Counted from the first letter of the stretch, positions 1 through 8,900 are shown. The stretch: 64,000 nucleotides of DNA from Streptomyces sp. NBC_01335 (GCF_035953295.1 NZ_CP108370.1:2790001-2854000), one strand, 5' to 3'. A program made the numbers and translations. Notes: generated by a model not told the origin, from the letters alone.

Positions 1-1
1 C

Positions 2-1273
2 GGCTCCCTGCCGGGGCTCTCGTCCGCCCAGGTGAAGTCCGAGGAGAACCTGGTCGCCGTCGGGTACGCGGTGACGTACCCGCTCGGCACCATCCTCTGC
101 GCCATGCTGCTGGCCAATGTGCTGCCCCGGCTCTACCGCCGTGATCTGGCGAAGGAGAGCGCCGCCCTCGCCGCCGAACTGGACGCTCCGGACGAGAATC
201 CGGACGAGGGCGAGGGCTACTACGAGGTGGTGCTGCGCGCGTACCGGGTGGAGCGCCCCGACCTCGTGGGCCGGACCGTCGAGGACGTCGAAGCGCAGCA
301 GCAGGGCATCGGACGCCGGATCTACCTCACCGCCGTCCGCCGGGACGGCACCGTGCTGGAGCAGTCGCAGGCGCTGACCCTGGAGCGGGGCGACACCGTC
401 GCCGTCAGCGCGCTCCGCCACGACCTGGTCGACTTCGACGCCCGTACCCACATCGGCCCGGAGGCGGACGACGTGGAGCTGCTCGGCTACCGCACCGAGA
501 CGCTGCACGTCGTCGCGTCGGAGAAAGCTCAGCTCGGCCGCACGATCGAGGAACTGCGCCGGGAGCCCTTCATGGTGGGGGTGTACGTCGACCGTCTCTA
601 CCGGGCGGGGGCGGAGTTCCCCTACCGGCTGTCCACCCGGGTGGAGCGGGGCGACACCCTGGTCCTGACCGGCCCGGAGCGGCTGGTGGGGCCCGCGGGG
701 AAGTCCCTCGGCAAGCCGGTGCCGACCAGTTTCGCCACGGACATGGTCTGGGTGGGGCTCGGGATCTTCCTCGGCGGCTGCCTGGGCATCCCGGCCCTGA
801 CCGCCGGCGGGGTGCCGATCTCGCTCTCGACCTCGGGCGGCGGGCTCATCATGGGGCTGGTCTTCGGCTGGATCCGCGGCAAGTACCCGACGTACGGGAA
901 CGTTCCGCCGGGTGCCCAGTGGTTCATGGACACCCTCGGCCTGTGCGTGTTCGTCGCGGTGGTCGGCATCAACGCCGGTCCGAGCTTCACCAGCGGTCTC
1001 TCCGACGCCGGCTGGGGTCTGCTGCTCCTCGGCGCGGTCGCCACCGTGGTGCCGCTGATCGTGGGCTTCCTGTTCGGGCACTACGTCCAGCGCATCCAGT
1101 TCCCGGTGCTGATGGGCGTACTGGCCGGGGGCCAGACCACGACGGCGGCGATCGGCGCGATCAACGAGACGTCCAAGTCCCAGATTCCCACCCTCGGTTA
1201 CACGATCCCCTACGCCGTCGGCAACGTGCTGCTGACCGTGTGGGGCGCAGTGATCGTCCTCCTCAACCACTGA
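2..1273 (+). CDS. aspT: Aspartate:alanine antiporter, AspT family (5' end outside window)
   Basis: The frame is open from the left edge, so the start codon lies outside; 423 residues are visible. Family members exchange aspartate for alanine across the cell membrane, and together with aspartate decarboxylation this generates proton motive force. The visible part holds two successive RCK-C/TrkA-C-like cytoplasmic regions (roughly residues 65-150 and 165-235), followed by a hydrophobic half with Gly-rich membrane segments such as GLIMGLVFGWIRGKYP and AGGQTTTAAIGAINE, as expected for the C-terminal transport half of AspT. The next gene, an aspartate 4-decarboxylase, starts 20 bp downstream on the same strand. 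That is the canonical AspD-AspT pairing and strongly supports the call. Confidence 0.9.
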   Translation, partial: GSLPGLSSAQVKSEENLVAVGYAVTYPLGTILCAMLLANVLPRLYRRDLAKESAALAAELDAPDENPDEGEGYYEVVLRAYRVERPDLVGRTVEDVEAQQQGIGRRIYLTAVRRDGTVLEQSQALTLERGDTVAVSALRHDLVDFDARTHIGPEADDVELLGYRTETLHVVASEKAQLGRTIEELRREPFMVGVYVDRLYRAGAEFPYRLSTRVERGDTLVLTGPERLVGPAGKSLGKPVPTSFATDMVWVGLGIFLGGCLGIPALTAGGVPISLSTSGGGLIMGLVFGWIRGKYPTYGNVPPGAQWFMDTLGLCVFVAVVGINAGPSFTSGLSDAGWGLLLLGAVATVVPLIVGFLFGHYVQRIQFPVLMGVLAGGQTTTAAIGAINETSKSQIPTLGYTIPYAVGNVLLTVWGAVIVLLNH

Positions 1274-1293
1274 ACCCGGAAAGGGACACCGTC

Positions 1294-2949
1294 ATGCCCA
1301 GGACCAGCTTCAGCCGGGAAGAGATCCGGTCGTTCGCCCAGCTCAGCCCGTTCGAGCTGAAGGACAAGTTCATCAGCATCGCCCAGACGGCCCAGAGCGA
1401 CGAGCCGGGCCAGAAGGGCCGGACGACGCGCGCGATGCTCAACGCGGGCCGGGGCAACCCGAACTGGGTGGCGACCGGGCCCCGTGAGGCGTACCACGCG
1501 CTCGGCTACTTCGCGCTCTCGGAGTGCAAGCGCGTCTGGACGGCGGACGATCTCGGCGGGATGCCCGAGGAGAAGGGGTGTGCCGAGCGCTTCGCGTCCT
1601 TCGCGCGGGCCCATCCGGACCTGCCGGGGATGGAGCTGCTGCAGGCGTCGTTCGATCTGGCGGTGAAGCGCTTCGGTTTTGAACCGGACGCGTTCGTCCA
1701 TGAGATGACGGACTCGTCGATCGGGGACAACTACCCGGTGCCGGACCGCATCCTGCACCACACCGAGAGGATCGTGCGGGCGTACGTGGCGGACGAGATG
1801 TTCGACCACCGGCCGCCCGAGAACCAGAATCTGAGCCTGTTCGCCACCGAGGGCGGCACGGCGGCGATGTGCTACATCTTCGACTCGCTGATGAAGAACG
1901 GCATTCTGGCGAAGGGCGACCGGATCGCCCTGATGGTTCCGGTGTTCACGCCCTACCTGGAGATCCCGGAGCTCGACACCTACGAGTTCGACGTGGTGCG
2001 GGTGGAGGCGAGCCTCTTCACGGAGACGGGTGTCCGGCAGTGGCGGTACCCGACCGAGGAGGTCGCCAAGCTGGCCGACCCCTCCGTCAAGCTGGTCTGC
2101 TGCGTCAACCCGAGCAATCCGCCCTCGCTGGCCCTCTCCCAGCGGGTCGCCGACCAGATCGTGTCGATCGTGGCGGACACGAACCCGGGTCTCATCGTGG
2201 TGACCGACGACGTCTACGGGACGTTCGTGGAGGGCTTCCGCTCGCTCGCCGCCGACCTCCCGCGCAACACCCTGCTGGTGTACTCGTACTCCAAGCACTA
2301 CGGCGCGACGGGCTGGCGACTCGGCGTGATCGGACTGCACGACGACAACGTGATCGACGAGATGCTCGCCGCGCACTCCCCGGAGTGGAAGGCGCGGCTC
2401 GACCGGCGGTACGGGACGCTCTCGCTCGAACCGGGGAAGATCCGGTTCATCGACCGGCTGGTGGCGGACTCCCGGCAGGTGGCGCTGAACCACACGGCCG
2501 GGCTCTCGCTGCCCCAGCAGGTGATGATGGTGCTGTTCTCGCTCTTCGACATGCTGGACGAGGGCCAGGCGTACAAGCGGCGCATCCGGGCCATCGTCCA
2601 GCAGCGGCTCGAACTCCTGCTGGAGGGCGTGCACATGAAGGTCTCGGAGGACCCGAAGCGCGCGGCCTACTACATCGAGCTGGACCTGCTCGCGGAGGCC
2701 GAGCGGGTGCGCGGCAAGGCGTTCGCCGACTTCCTGGAGCAGAACTACGAGCCGGTGGACCCGCTGTTCCGTCTCGCCGAGCAGACCGGCGTGGTGCTGC
2801 TCAACGGGGGCGGCTTCGACGGCCCCGAGTGGTCGGTACGCGTCTCGCTCGCCAACCTGGACGATCTGGACTACCTCCGGATCGGCCACCATCTGCGCGT
2901 GATCTTCGACGAGTACGCGCGGGAGTGGCAGGAGAGCACGGGAAGCTGA
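1294..2949 (+). CDS. aspD: Aspartate 4-decarboxylase (bifunctional aspartate aminotransferase)
   Basis: A 551-residue PLP enzyme of the fold-type I aminotransferase class that decarboxylates L-aspartate to L-alanine and CO2 in the cytoplasm. The PLP-lysine region YSYSKHYGATGWRLG is present (near residue 334), as are NPSNPPS and DDVYGTF, which match the cofactor-binding motifs of the AspD family; the length is normal. The ATG at 1294 is chosen because it follows a purine-rich GGAAAGGGA and lies just after the aspT stop; the frame is also open upstream but overlaps aspT. Co-transcription with aspT makes a complete aspartate-alanine decarboxylation cycle. It converges with the FadR-type regulator, with only 7 bp between stops. 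Confidence 0.93.
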   Translation: MPRTSFSREEIRSFAQLSPFELKDKFISIAQTAQSDEPGQKGRTTRAMLNAGRGNPNWVATGPREAYHALGYFALSECKRVWTADDLGGMPEEKGCAERFASFARAHPDLPGMELLQASFDLAVKRFGFEPDAFVHEMTDSSIGDNYPVPDRILHHTERIVRAYVADEMFDHRPPENQNLSLFATEGGTAAMCYIFDSLMKNGILAKGDRIALMVPVFTPYLEIPELDTYEFDVVRVEASLFTETGVRQWRYPTEEVAKLADPSVKLVCCVNPSNPPSLALSQRVADQIVSIVADTNPGLIVVTDDVYGTFVEGFRSLAADLPRNTLLVYSYSKHYGATGWRLGVIGLHDDNVIDEMLAAHSPEWKARLDRRYGTLSLEPGKIRFIDRLVADSRQVALNHTAGLSLPQQVMMVLFSLFDMLDEGQAYKRRIRAIVQQRLELLLEGVHMKVSEDPKRAAYYIELDLLAEAERVRGKAFADFLEQNYEPVDPLFRLAEQTGVVLLNGGGFDGPEWSVRVSLANLDDLDYLRIGHHLRVIFDEYAREWQESTGS

Positions 2950-2956
2950 GCACCGC

Positions 2957-3658
2957 TCACGCGCCGCGCAGAAGGGCGAGGGTGGCCTCCAGGTCGGCCT
3001 TGGTCAGCCGCTCGGCGGCCGCCCCGTCCCCCTCGACGACGGCGCGGACGAGCGCCGCGTGGGTGTCCTCGCCGTGGCCGGGGTGCTCGGCACGCAGGTC
3101 GAGCAGGTCGACCAGGTCGATGAGCCCCTGGCGCAGCGCGGGGGCGAACTCGCCGAAGAGGTCGTCGAGTACGGGGTTGTGGGCGGCGGCGACCACCGCG
3201 CGGTGGAGGGCGATGTCGGCGTCGACGAACTCCGCGTCGCCCCAGCCGCTCGCGGCCCGCCGGGCGGCCATGGCCGCGTCCAGGGCGGTGACGTCGTCCT
3301 CGGTGCGGCGTTCGGCGGCGAGCCGGGCGGCCTGCACCTCGATCAGCATGCGGACTTCGTAGATGTCGGTGACCGCCGCCCGGCGCAGGCGCGCGGGCCA
3401 GTCCTCGTGCGGGCGGTCGGCGACGACGAAGATGCCGGCGCCCTGGCGGGACTGGAGCATTCCGGTCGCGGCGAGGGTGCGGACGGCCTCGCGGACGGTG
3501 GAGCGGCCGACGCCGAGGGACTTGGCGAGGGTGGTCTCGCCGGGGATCTTCGTACCGACCGGCCAGGTGCCCCCGGTGATCTGCTCCCGCAGATGGGCGG
3601 TCGCCTGGTCGACGAGGGGGCTGGGACGGAGAGGGCCTGGGGAGGACACGCGCTTCAC
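2957..3658 (-). CDS. FadR-subfamily GntR transcriptional regulator
   Basis: A 233-residue cytoplasmic DNA-binding protein. The N-terminal winged helix-turn-helix (about residues 12-80) contains IPGETTLAKSLGVGRSTVREAV, split here only by its own length, and is typical of GntR. The C-terminal half is an all-helical FCD effector domain with conserved Arg/His-type ligand positions (IEVQAARLAAERR, DIALHRAVVAAAHNPVL). The GTG at 3658 has no obvious ribosome-binding site and may be leaderless. It is divergent from leuA, and an inverted repeat of the kind FCD regulators bind lies 11-20 bp upstream. It is also convergent with aspD, so its target could be aspTD, leuA or itself; the sequence does not decide. 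Confidence 0.85.
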   Translation of the reverse strand: MKRVSSPGPLRPSPLVDQATAHLREQITGGTWPVGTKIPGETTLAKSLGVGRSTVREAVRTLAATGMLQSRQGAGIFVVADRPHEDWPARLRRAAVTDIYEVRMLIEVQAARLAAERRTEDDVTALDAAMAARRAASGWGDAEFVDADIALHRAVVAAAHNPVLDDLFGEFAPALRQGLIDLVDLLDLRAEHPGHGEDTHAALVRAVVEGDGAAAERLTKADLEATLALLRGA

Positions 3659-3666
3659 CTGTCAGG

Positions 3667-3696
3667 TTGTCTGAAGACTTGAACTGTGCCTACTGT
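3667..3696 (+). promoter_or_regulatory. Predicted leuA promoter
   Basis: TTGTCT (3667-3672), an 18-bp spacer and TACTGT (3691-3696) resemble a vegetative sigma promoter reading towards the leader peptide at 3703 and leuA. This is inferred from motif spacing only. Confidence 0.5.
3669..3678. promoter_or_regulatory. Candidate FadR-type operator
   Basis: GTCT-GA-AGAC is an inverted repeat of the general type bound by FCD-domain GntR regulators. It lies just upstream of the regulator start at 3658 and overlaps the predicted leuA -35 box. Autoregulation, or control of leuA, is an inference. Confidence 0.4.
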
Positions 3697-3702
3697 ACCG
3701 CC

Positions 3703-3750
3703 ATGACGCTCAGCGGTCTCCTTCTTCTCGGCTGCCGCGGCGGGGCCTGA
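3703..3750 (+). CDS. leuA leader peptide (attenuation)
   Basis: A 15-codon open frame, [15 protein letters not shown], starts just downstream of the predicted leuA promoter and carries four consecutive Leu codons (CTC CTT CTT CTC) plus one earlier Leu codon. CTT is a rare codon in high-G+C streptomycetes, so ribosome stalling under leucine shortage is plausible. The peptide stops 77 bp before the leuA start and is followed at once by mutually exclusive stem-loops. Leader-peptide attenuation of leucine genes in streptomycetes has been described before; assignment here rests on position, Leu content and structure. Confidence 0.75.
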   Translation: MTLSGLLLLGCRGGA

Positions 3751-3794
3751 AGCGACCGGCACCCCGCCGCGGGGTGCCACGCTGTGCCGGTCGC
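3735..3794 (+). promoter_or_regulatory. leuA attenuator: alternative RNA stem-loops
   Basis: Three competing pairings can be drawn by hand. 3735-3745 pairs with 3762-3772 (11 bp). 3758-3765 pairs with 3771-3778 (8 bp, 5-nt loop). 3752-3762 pairs with 3784-3794 (11 bp). The partners overlap, so they exclude each other, and the first arm lies within the end of the leader-peptide frame. This is the layout expected for a translation-coupled attenuator. There is no clear U-run, so the terminator form may be Rho-independent without U-tract or may act on translation. Confidence 0.65.
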
Positions 3795-3826
3795 GTCCGG
3801 CGACACGAGAAGGAACACCCGCCCTC

Positions 3827-5518
3827 ATGCCTACGATGCACAGCTTCCCCACCCTCCGTACGCCGCGCGGCCCGGTGCCCCCCGACTCCCCCGCGTGGAA
3901 CCCGCAGCGCGGCAGCGACATGCCCTCGCACCGCTACCGTTCCGCCTTCGACCGGGTGAACATCCCCGCGGTCGAGCGCGGTTGGCCGGACGCGCGGATC
4001 GAGAGGGCACCGCTGTGGGTGCCCGTCGACCTGCGCGACGGCAACCAGGCGCTGGCCGAGCCGATGGACACCCCGCGCAAGCGCCGGATGTTCGACCTGC
4101 TGGTCACCATGGGGTTCAAGGAGATCGAGATCGGCTACCCGTCCGCCAGCCGGACGGACTTCGACTTCGTCCGCCATCTGGTGGAGAGCGACGCGATCCC
4201 CGGTGACGTGACCCCCGTCGTCTTCACCCCGGCCAAGCCGGACCTGATCGCGCGGACCTTCGAGTCGGTGGCCTCGATGCCCCGCGCGGTGGTCCACCTC
4301 TACATCCCGACCGCCCCCGTCTGGCGCGACGTCGTCCTCGGCCGGGACCGCGCGCAGGTGTGGGCGACCGTGCGGGAGGCGGCGGAGCTGATGGACCGGC
4401 TGGCCGGACAGCACCCGGCGACGGGCATCAGGTTCGAGTTCTCCCCCGAGGTCTTCGTGCTGACCGAGCCGGACTTCGTCCTGGAGGTCTGCAACGGGCT
4501 GACGGCCCTCTGGGACGCCTCCCCGGACCGGCCGGTGATCCACAACCTGCCCGCCACGGTGGAGATCGCGACGCCCAACGTCTACGCCGACCAGATCGAG
4601 TACATGCACCGGGCCCTGGACCGCCGGGAGTCGGTGATCCTCTCCGTCCACCCGCACCACGACCGGGGCACCGGTGTGGCCTGTGCCGAACTCGCGGTAC
4701 TGGCGGGTGCCCAGCGGGTGGAGGGCTGCCTCTTCGGCAACGGCGAGCGCACCGGCAACGTCGACCTGGTGAACCTGGCGCTGAACCTGCACGCCCAGGG
4801 GGTCGACCCGATGGTGGACTTCTCGGACATCGACGAGATCCGCCGCACGGTCGAGCACTGCAACCGGCTGGCGGTGCCGCCGCGCCACCCGTACGCGGGC
4901 GACCTCGTGTACACCGCGTTCTCCGGCACCCACCAGGACGCCATCAGCAAGGGGTTCGCGCACCACGGGCGCACCGCCTCGCCGACCTGGGACGTGCCGT
5001 ACCTGCCGATCGACCCGGCGGACGTGGGGCGCGGTTACGAGGCCGTCATCCGGGTCAACAGCCAGTCCGGCAAGGGCGGGATCGCCCATCTGCTGCAGAG
5101 CTCCTACGGCGTGGACCTGCCCGCCCGGATGCGGCCCGACTTCTCCCGTACGGTGCAGCGGTCGACCGACGACAGCGGCCTGGAGGCGACTCCCAAGGAC
5201 CTGTGGGAGCTGTTCACGGCGACGTACCTGACACCGGGCCAGGACGGGCCGGTGGCGCTGGAGGCGTGGACCGCCGACATCACCGCCGACGGCGAGCACC
5301 GGTTCGCCTGCACCCTGAGCGCCGAGGGCCGCGGCGGCGACCTGGCGGGCGACTACGAGGGCACCGGCAACGGCCCGCTGTCCGCGTTCGTCCGCGCGCT
5401 GGCGGGCGCCGGCCACGAGGTGGAGATCCTGGACTTCACCCAGCACGCGACGACCGGCGGGCAGGACAGCCCGGCGATGGCGTACGCGGAGTGCCGGGTC
5501 GGCGGCCGGGTGGTCTGA
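3827..5518 (+). CDS. leuA: 2-isopropylmalate synthase, apparently truncated at the C terminus
   Basis: First committed step of leucine synthesis: 2-oxoisovalerate plus acetyl-CoA gives 2-isopropylmalate. The 563-residue product has the HMGL-like TIM barrel with the metal-binding start [16 protein letters not shown], the HPHHDRGTG histidines and [12 protein letters not shown], followed by the LeuA allosteric dimer domain from about residue 440. The frame stops at a TGA (5516-5518) where family members normally continue through a Trp-Gly sequence. If that TGA were TGG, the frame would run on for 24 more plausible residues to a second stop at 5591-5593. The barrel is intact, so catalysis could survive, but the last part of the leucine-sensing domain is missing. 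The ATG at 3827 follows an AGAAGGA element; a second ATG lies at 3836. Confidence 0.9.
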   Translation: MPTMHSFPTLRTPRGPVPPDSPAWNPQRGSDMPSHRYRSAFDRVNIPAVERGWPDARIERAPLWVPVDLRDGNQALAEPMDTPRKRRMFDLLVTMGFKEIEIGYPSASRTDFDFVRHLVESDAIPGDVTPVVFTPAKPDLIARTFESVASMPRAVVHLYIPTAPVWRDVVLGRDRAQVWATVREAAELMDRLAGQHPATGIRFEFSPEVFVLTEPDFVLEVCNGLTALWDASPDRPVIHNLPATVEIATPNVYADQIEYMHRALDRRESVILSVHPHHDRGTGVACAELAVLAGAQRVEGCLFGNGERTGNVDLVNLALNLHAQGVDPMVDFSDIDEIRRTVEHCNRLAVPPRHPYAGDLVYTAFSGTHQDAISKGFAHHGRTASPTWDVPYLPIDPADVGRGYEAVIRVNSQSGKGGIAHLLQSSYGVDLPARMRPDFSRTVQRSTDDSGLEATPKDLWELFTATYLTPGQDGPVALEAWTADITADGEHRFACTLSAEGRGGDLAGDYEGTGNGPLSAFVRALAGAGHEVEILDFTQHATTGGQDSPAMAYAECRVGGRVV

Positions 5519-5593
5519 GGCGCGGGCCGCGACACCTCGGTGCTGACCGCCTCGGTGCTGGCGGTGCTCTCGGCGGTGAACCGGGCGGGGTGA
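5516..5593 (+). other. Residual in-frame leuA tail beyond a premature TGA
   Basis: After TGA 5516-5518 the same frame continues GAGRDTSVLTASVLAVLSAV and then NRAG before a stop at 5591-5593. Ser/Thr-Val-Leu repeats ending in SAVNR are the usual end of actinobacterial LeuA, so this is former or read-through leuA coding sequence. Either it is a genuine nonsense mutation (TGG to TGA), a sequencing error, or stop-codon read-through. Confidence 0.75.
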
Positions 5594-5689
5594 GCCGGGA
5601 TCCGGACCGGGCCCGGGACCGGGACGGGTGAACCGGGGCCGGGGCCGGGCGGGCGCGGGACCGCGGCCGCCGGCCCCGGGCCTCCGCCC

Positions 5690-6634
5690 TCAGTCGAAGA
5701 CGTTCGGCGGCGGCGCCGGGGACGCCTTCGCGTCCGCGTCGGTGACGACCGCCGCGCCTCCGGTGAAGTCGGCGAGCGCACGGCCGTGTTCGACGCGGCC
5801 GGGGTGCGGGTCGGTGGCGACGCGGCGGGTGAGTTCGGCGACGGCGAGGGGCCGGTCGGAGGCGACGAGCACGGCGTTGCCGAAGCGGCGGCCCCGCCAG
5901 ACCGTGGGGTCGGCGGCGAGCGCGAGTTCGGGGAAGTGCGCGGCGGCGGTGGCGATCTGGCCGCGCAGATGGGCCAGTGGCGGGCCGTCCGCGAGGTTGG
6001 CGACGTAACTGCCGCCGGGCTTCAGCGCCCGCCGCACCTCGGCGAGGAACTCGGTGGTCGTCAGATGGGCGGGGGTACGGGCTCCGCCGAACACGTCGGC
6101 GACGACGAGATCGGCCCAGCCGTCGGGTATCTTGCCGAGCCCGACGCGGGCGTCCAGGGCGCGGACGCGGACCCGCGCCTGCGGGTCGAACGGCAGCTCC
6201 TGGCGTACGAACGCGACGAGCGCCGCGTCGATCTCGACGATCTGCTGGGTGGAGCGGGGCCGGGTGGCGGCGGTGTACCGGGCAAGGGTGAAGGCCCCGC
6301 CGCCCAGGTGCAGGACGTGCAGCGGGGTCCCCGGGGGCGCGGCGAGATCGATGGCGTGGCCGATCCTGCGCTGGTACTCGAAGGAGAGGTACGTCGGGTC
6401 GTCGAGGTCCACGTGGGACTGCGGGGCGCCGTCGAGCAGCAGGGTCCAGGCGTTCCGGCGCTCCTTGTCGGGGGCGAGTTCGGCCCGGCCGCCGTCGACG
6501 GTCGCGGTGCGGGCCTCCCGCCCGCGTCCCGACCGTTCGGCCCGCCCCGGCCGGTCCGTCCGGTCGCTCCGGTCCGCCCGTTCGGCCCGCTTGCCGGGCT
6601 TGGCGTTCCCTGCCGCCCCTCCTCGACGTGCCAC
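5690..6634 (-). CDS. Spermidine-synthase-like SAM-dependent enzyme
   Basis: A 314-residue protein with a spermidine-synthase/Rossmann methyltransferase fold. The SAM motif HLGGGAFTLARYTA is followed by the acidic ribose-binding segment IVEIDAALV, then DLVVADVFGG, and the length fits the PRK-type fused synthase/methyltransferase-like proteins of actinomycetes. The true polyamine-synthase catalytic Asp context is not clear, so the substrate is unknown. The first 55 residues are a low-complexity stretch built from R-A-E-R-S-D-type repeats, probably disordered. The GTG at 6634 is the furthest start; a start inside the low-complexity region is also possible. It converges with leuA. Confidence 0.75.
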   Translation of the reverse strand: MARRGGAAGNAKPGKRAERADRSDRTDRPGRAERSGRGREARTATVDGGRAELAPDKERRNAWTLLLDGAPQSHVDLDDPTYLSFEYQRRIGHAIDLAAPPGTPLHVLHLGGGAFTLARYTAATRPRSTQQIVEIDAALVAFVRQELPFDPQARVRVRALDARVGLGKIPDGWADLVVADVFGGARTPAHLTTTEFLAEVRRALKPGGSYVANLADGPPLAHLRGQIATAAAHFPELALAADPTVWRGRRFGNAVLVASDRPLAVAELTRRVATDPHPGRVEHGRALADFTGGAAVVTDADAKASPAPPPNVFD

Positions 6635-6746
6635 GTCCGTCCGCCCTCACCGCCCCCGTCCGGCCGGTTCCCGCGTCCTGGTCGCGCGGGTCGGCTGGGG
6701 CGAGGAGAACACCGGGGACAACCCCGCCCACCTGGACATTATGGGC

Positions 6747-7214
6747 TCAGCGGCAGTTGTCGGCCGCTTCGATCATGCGGGCCGCCTGGTCGAGCGCGGC
6801 CCGCAGCGCGGCGGGGTCGGTGACCGGGGCGTCGTCGGCGGGCGGCAGCAGCCAGCCGGTTCCGGAGACGGGCGGCTCGTCGGGGAGGCGGAGCCCGCGG
6901 CCCTCGGTGCTCGTACAGGCGCTGCCCGGGACGTCCCAGCCCTCGGCGGTGCCGGGCGGCACCAGGAACCCGACGGTGTCGCCGGCCCCGTCGTGGAGCA
7001 CCGGTCCCACCACGACCGGGCCGGTGCCCCGGCGCAGGATGTCGACGGCCTCCAGCCCCTGCCGGGCGGGGACGGTGACGAGGTCACACAGGTGTGCGGC
7101 GCACCCCTCGATCGGGTCCGATGTCGTGTGCGGCGGAACGGCCGGCTGCGCCCCCGCGTCCTTCGATGTGGCCGCAGTGGTCCATGGGCCGGTCTCCGTG
7201 CCGAGGTGAAGCAT
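6747..7214 (-). CDS. Small protein related to primase/polymerase N-terminal domains
   Basis: A 155-residue cytoplasmic protein. The pattern LVTVPARQGLEAVDILRR, then a Gly-Pro stretch, GFLVPPGTAEGW and a late GWLLPP resembles the N-terminal region of actinomycete bifunctional DNA primase/polymerase (prim-pol) proteins, but the catalytic acidic residues of an active enzyme are not evident. A start at ATG 7214 is preferred over a further upstream frame because AGGAGGGG sits 5 nt before it. It is divergent from the XRE/TPR regulator. Function unknown; a second relative lies at 15962. Confidence 0.7.
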   Translation of the reverse strand: MLHLGTETGPWTTAATSKDAGAQPAVPPHTTSDPIEGCAAHLCDLVTVPARQGLEAVDILRRGTGPVVVGPVLHDGAGDTVGFLVPPGTAEGWDVPGSACTSTEGRGLRLPDEPPVSGTGWLLPPADDAPVTDPAALRAALDQAARMIEAADNCR

Positions 7215-7456
7215 GGGAACCCCTCCTGTCATCGCCGAACGGAGCCACGCCCCGTCTCCGCATGGACCAACGCGCCGACCGCGTCAAGGGCTACGGTGCC
7301 AAGCCGCCGCAAAGGGTGGCAGTTCATGGCGGATCACGGTCGAGTTGCCCCCCTTTGTCGGGAAACCCTGCGTGAACGACCCGTCACACCAGGTACGTTC
7401 TTGCTCCGCCGGGACACCTGAGGCATGCGCCCGGCTGCACCAGAGAGGGCCACGCC

Positions 7457-8830
7457 ATGGTGTCGTCACGGGCCGTTCCCAACCTCGTCTTCCGCCGGTT
7501 GCGCGGACAGCGCTCGGCGGGAGAGTTCGCGGCGGCCGTCCGCAGGGCCGCCCGCGAGATCGGCGAGCAGGTCGCCTGCGACGCCCGCTACATCGGTCGC
7601 GTGGAGTCCGGCGAGATCCGGTGCCCGAACTACGCGTACGAACGGGTCTTCCTGCACATGTTCCCCGGCACCACCCTGGGGGACCTGGGCTTCTCGGACC
7701 GGGAGAGCGTGCGCGGACGTTCGGCCCGCACCCGTGGCACGGCGGCCTGGAGATCCCTGTCCGGGGATCTTGGTCCGGCCCTCTCCGTACCCAGCGACAT
7801 CGAGGAGAGCGACGTGCTGCGTCGCGTGTTCATGACGAGCGGCACCACCAGTGTGGCGACCGCGTCGATCGGGCTCGGCGCCCACCGGGCCGCCGGGACC
7901 CCGATCGTGCTGCCCGCCCAGCGGCGGGCCGGTGAGGCCGAGGTGCGTTCCGTGGAGGAGGCGGTGCGCGAGATCCGCATCCTCGACGACCAGCACGGCG
8001 GCGACGGGCTCTACCGGCGTGCGGCCCAGCCGTTGCGGGCCGCGTACGCCCTGCTCGACTCCGGTACGCCCACCCGCCGCGTCACCGCCGACCGGCTGCA
8101 CTCCGGGGCCGGTGAGCTGGCCCTCTCGGTGGGCTGGCTGGCGCACGACTCGGGGCGGTTCGACGACGCGCGCTCGTACTACGCGGAGGCGCTGGCCACC
8201 GCCCGGGTGGCGGGGGACGACGCGCTGGAGGCGCACGCCTTCTGCAACACGTCGTTCCTGGCCCGGGACGCCGGGCGGCCGAGGGAGGCGGTCCGGGCGG
8301 CGGAGGCCGGGCAGCGGGCGGCCCGTTCGGTCGGCTCGCACCGGCTGCTGGCCCTGCTCGCCCTGCGCGAGGCGGGCGGCCGGGCGGGGCTCGGGGACCG
8401 TACGGGGTGCGACCGGGCGATCGCGCGGGCGCGGGCCGCCTTCGACCGGGGACCCACCGAGCGGGACCCGGAGTGGATGAGCTTCTTCCGCGAGGCGGAG
8501 ATGCACCTGCTGGAGGCGCAGTGCTGGTCGGCGCTGGGCGACTGGCCCCGCGCGACCCGCCACGGCCGCCGGGCCACCGCGCTCCAGGACCCGCACTTCA
8601 CCCGGAACCTCGCGCTCTACCGCGCGCAGCTCGCGGGCGACCTGGCGCGGGCCGGGGCGGCGGACGAGGCGGTCCGCTCGGCCCACCAGGTGCTGGACCT
8701 GCTGGACCGGGTCCGGTCCACCCGGATCAGCGGGATGCTGACGGGGACGGTACGCGTCCTGGCCGCCGACCCCGGAGCGGCGGCGGTGGCGGGGCTGCTG
8801 GAGCGGTACCGGGCCGCGCGGCGCGGCTGA
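7457..8830 (+). CDS. XRE/TPR-type regulator
   Basis: A 457-residue cytoplasmic protein. Residues 1-75 contain a divergent helix-turn-helix of the type seen in streptomycete regulators (ARYIGRVESGEIRCPNYAYE). The C-terminal two thirds consist of degenerate tetratricopeptide repeats (for example DSGRFDDARSYYAEALATAR and the following repeat with EAHAFCNTSFLARDAG), which usually sense a ligand or peptide partner. Many paralogues of this architecture occur in Streptomyces and control differentiation or antibiotic genes; the target cannot be told from the sequence. Good G/C third-position bias throughout. Confidence 0.8.
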   Translation: MVSSRAVPNLVFRRLRGQRSAGEFAAAVRRAAREIGEQVACDARYIGRVESGEIRCPNYAYERVFLHMFPGTTLGDLGFSDRESVRGRSARTRGTAAWRSLSGDLGPALSVPSDIEESDVLRRVFMTSGTTSVATASIGLGAHRAAGTPIVLPAQRRAGEAEVRSVEEAVREIRILDDQHGGDGLYRRAAQPLRAAYALLDSGTPTRRVTADRLHSGAGELALSVGWLAHDSGRFDDARSYYAEALATARVAGDDALEAHAFCNTSFLARDAGRPREAVRAAEAGQRAARSVGSHRLLALLALREAGGRAGLGDRTGCDRAIARARAAFDRGPTERDPEWMSFFREAEMHLLEAQCWSALGDWPRATRHGRRATALQDPHFTRNLALYRAQLAGDLARAGAADEAVRSAHQVLDLLDRVRSTRISGMLTGTVRVLAADPGAAAVAGLLERYRAARRG

Positions 8831-8900
8831 CCACCCCGCCCTCGCCGCCGGCGGCCCGGTGGTGTCGGGCCCGTGGTGTCGCTCGGCCCCTTGGTGTCGC

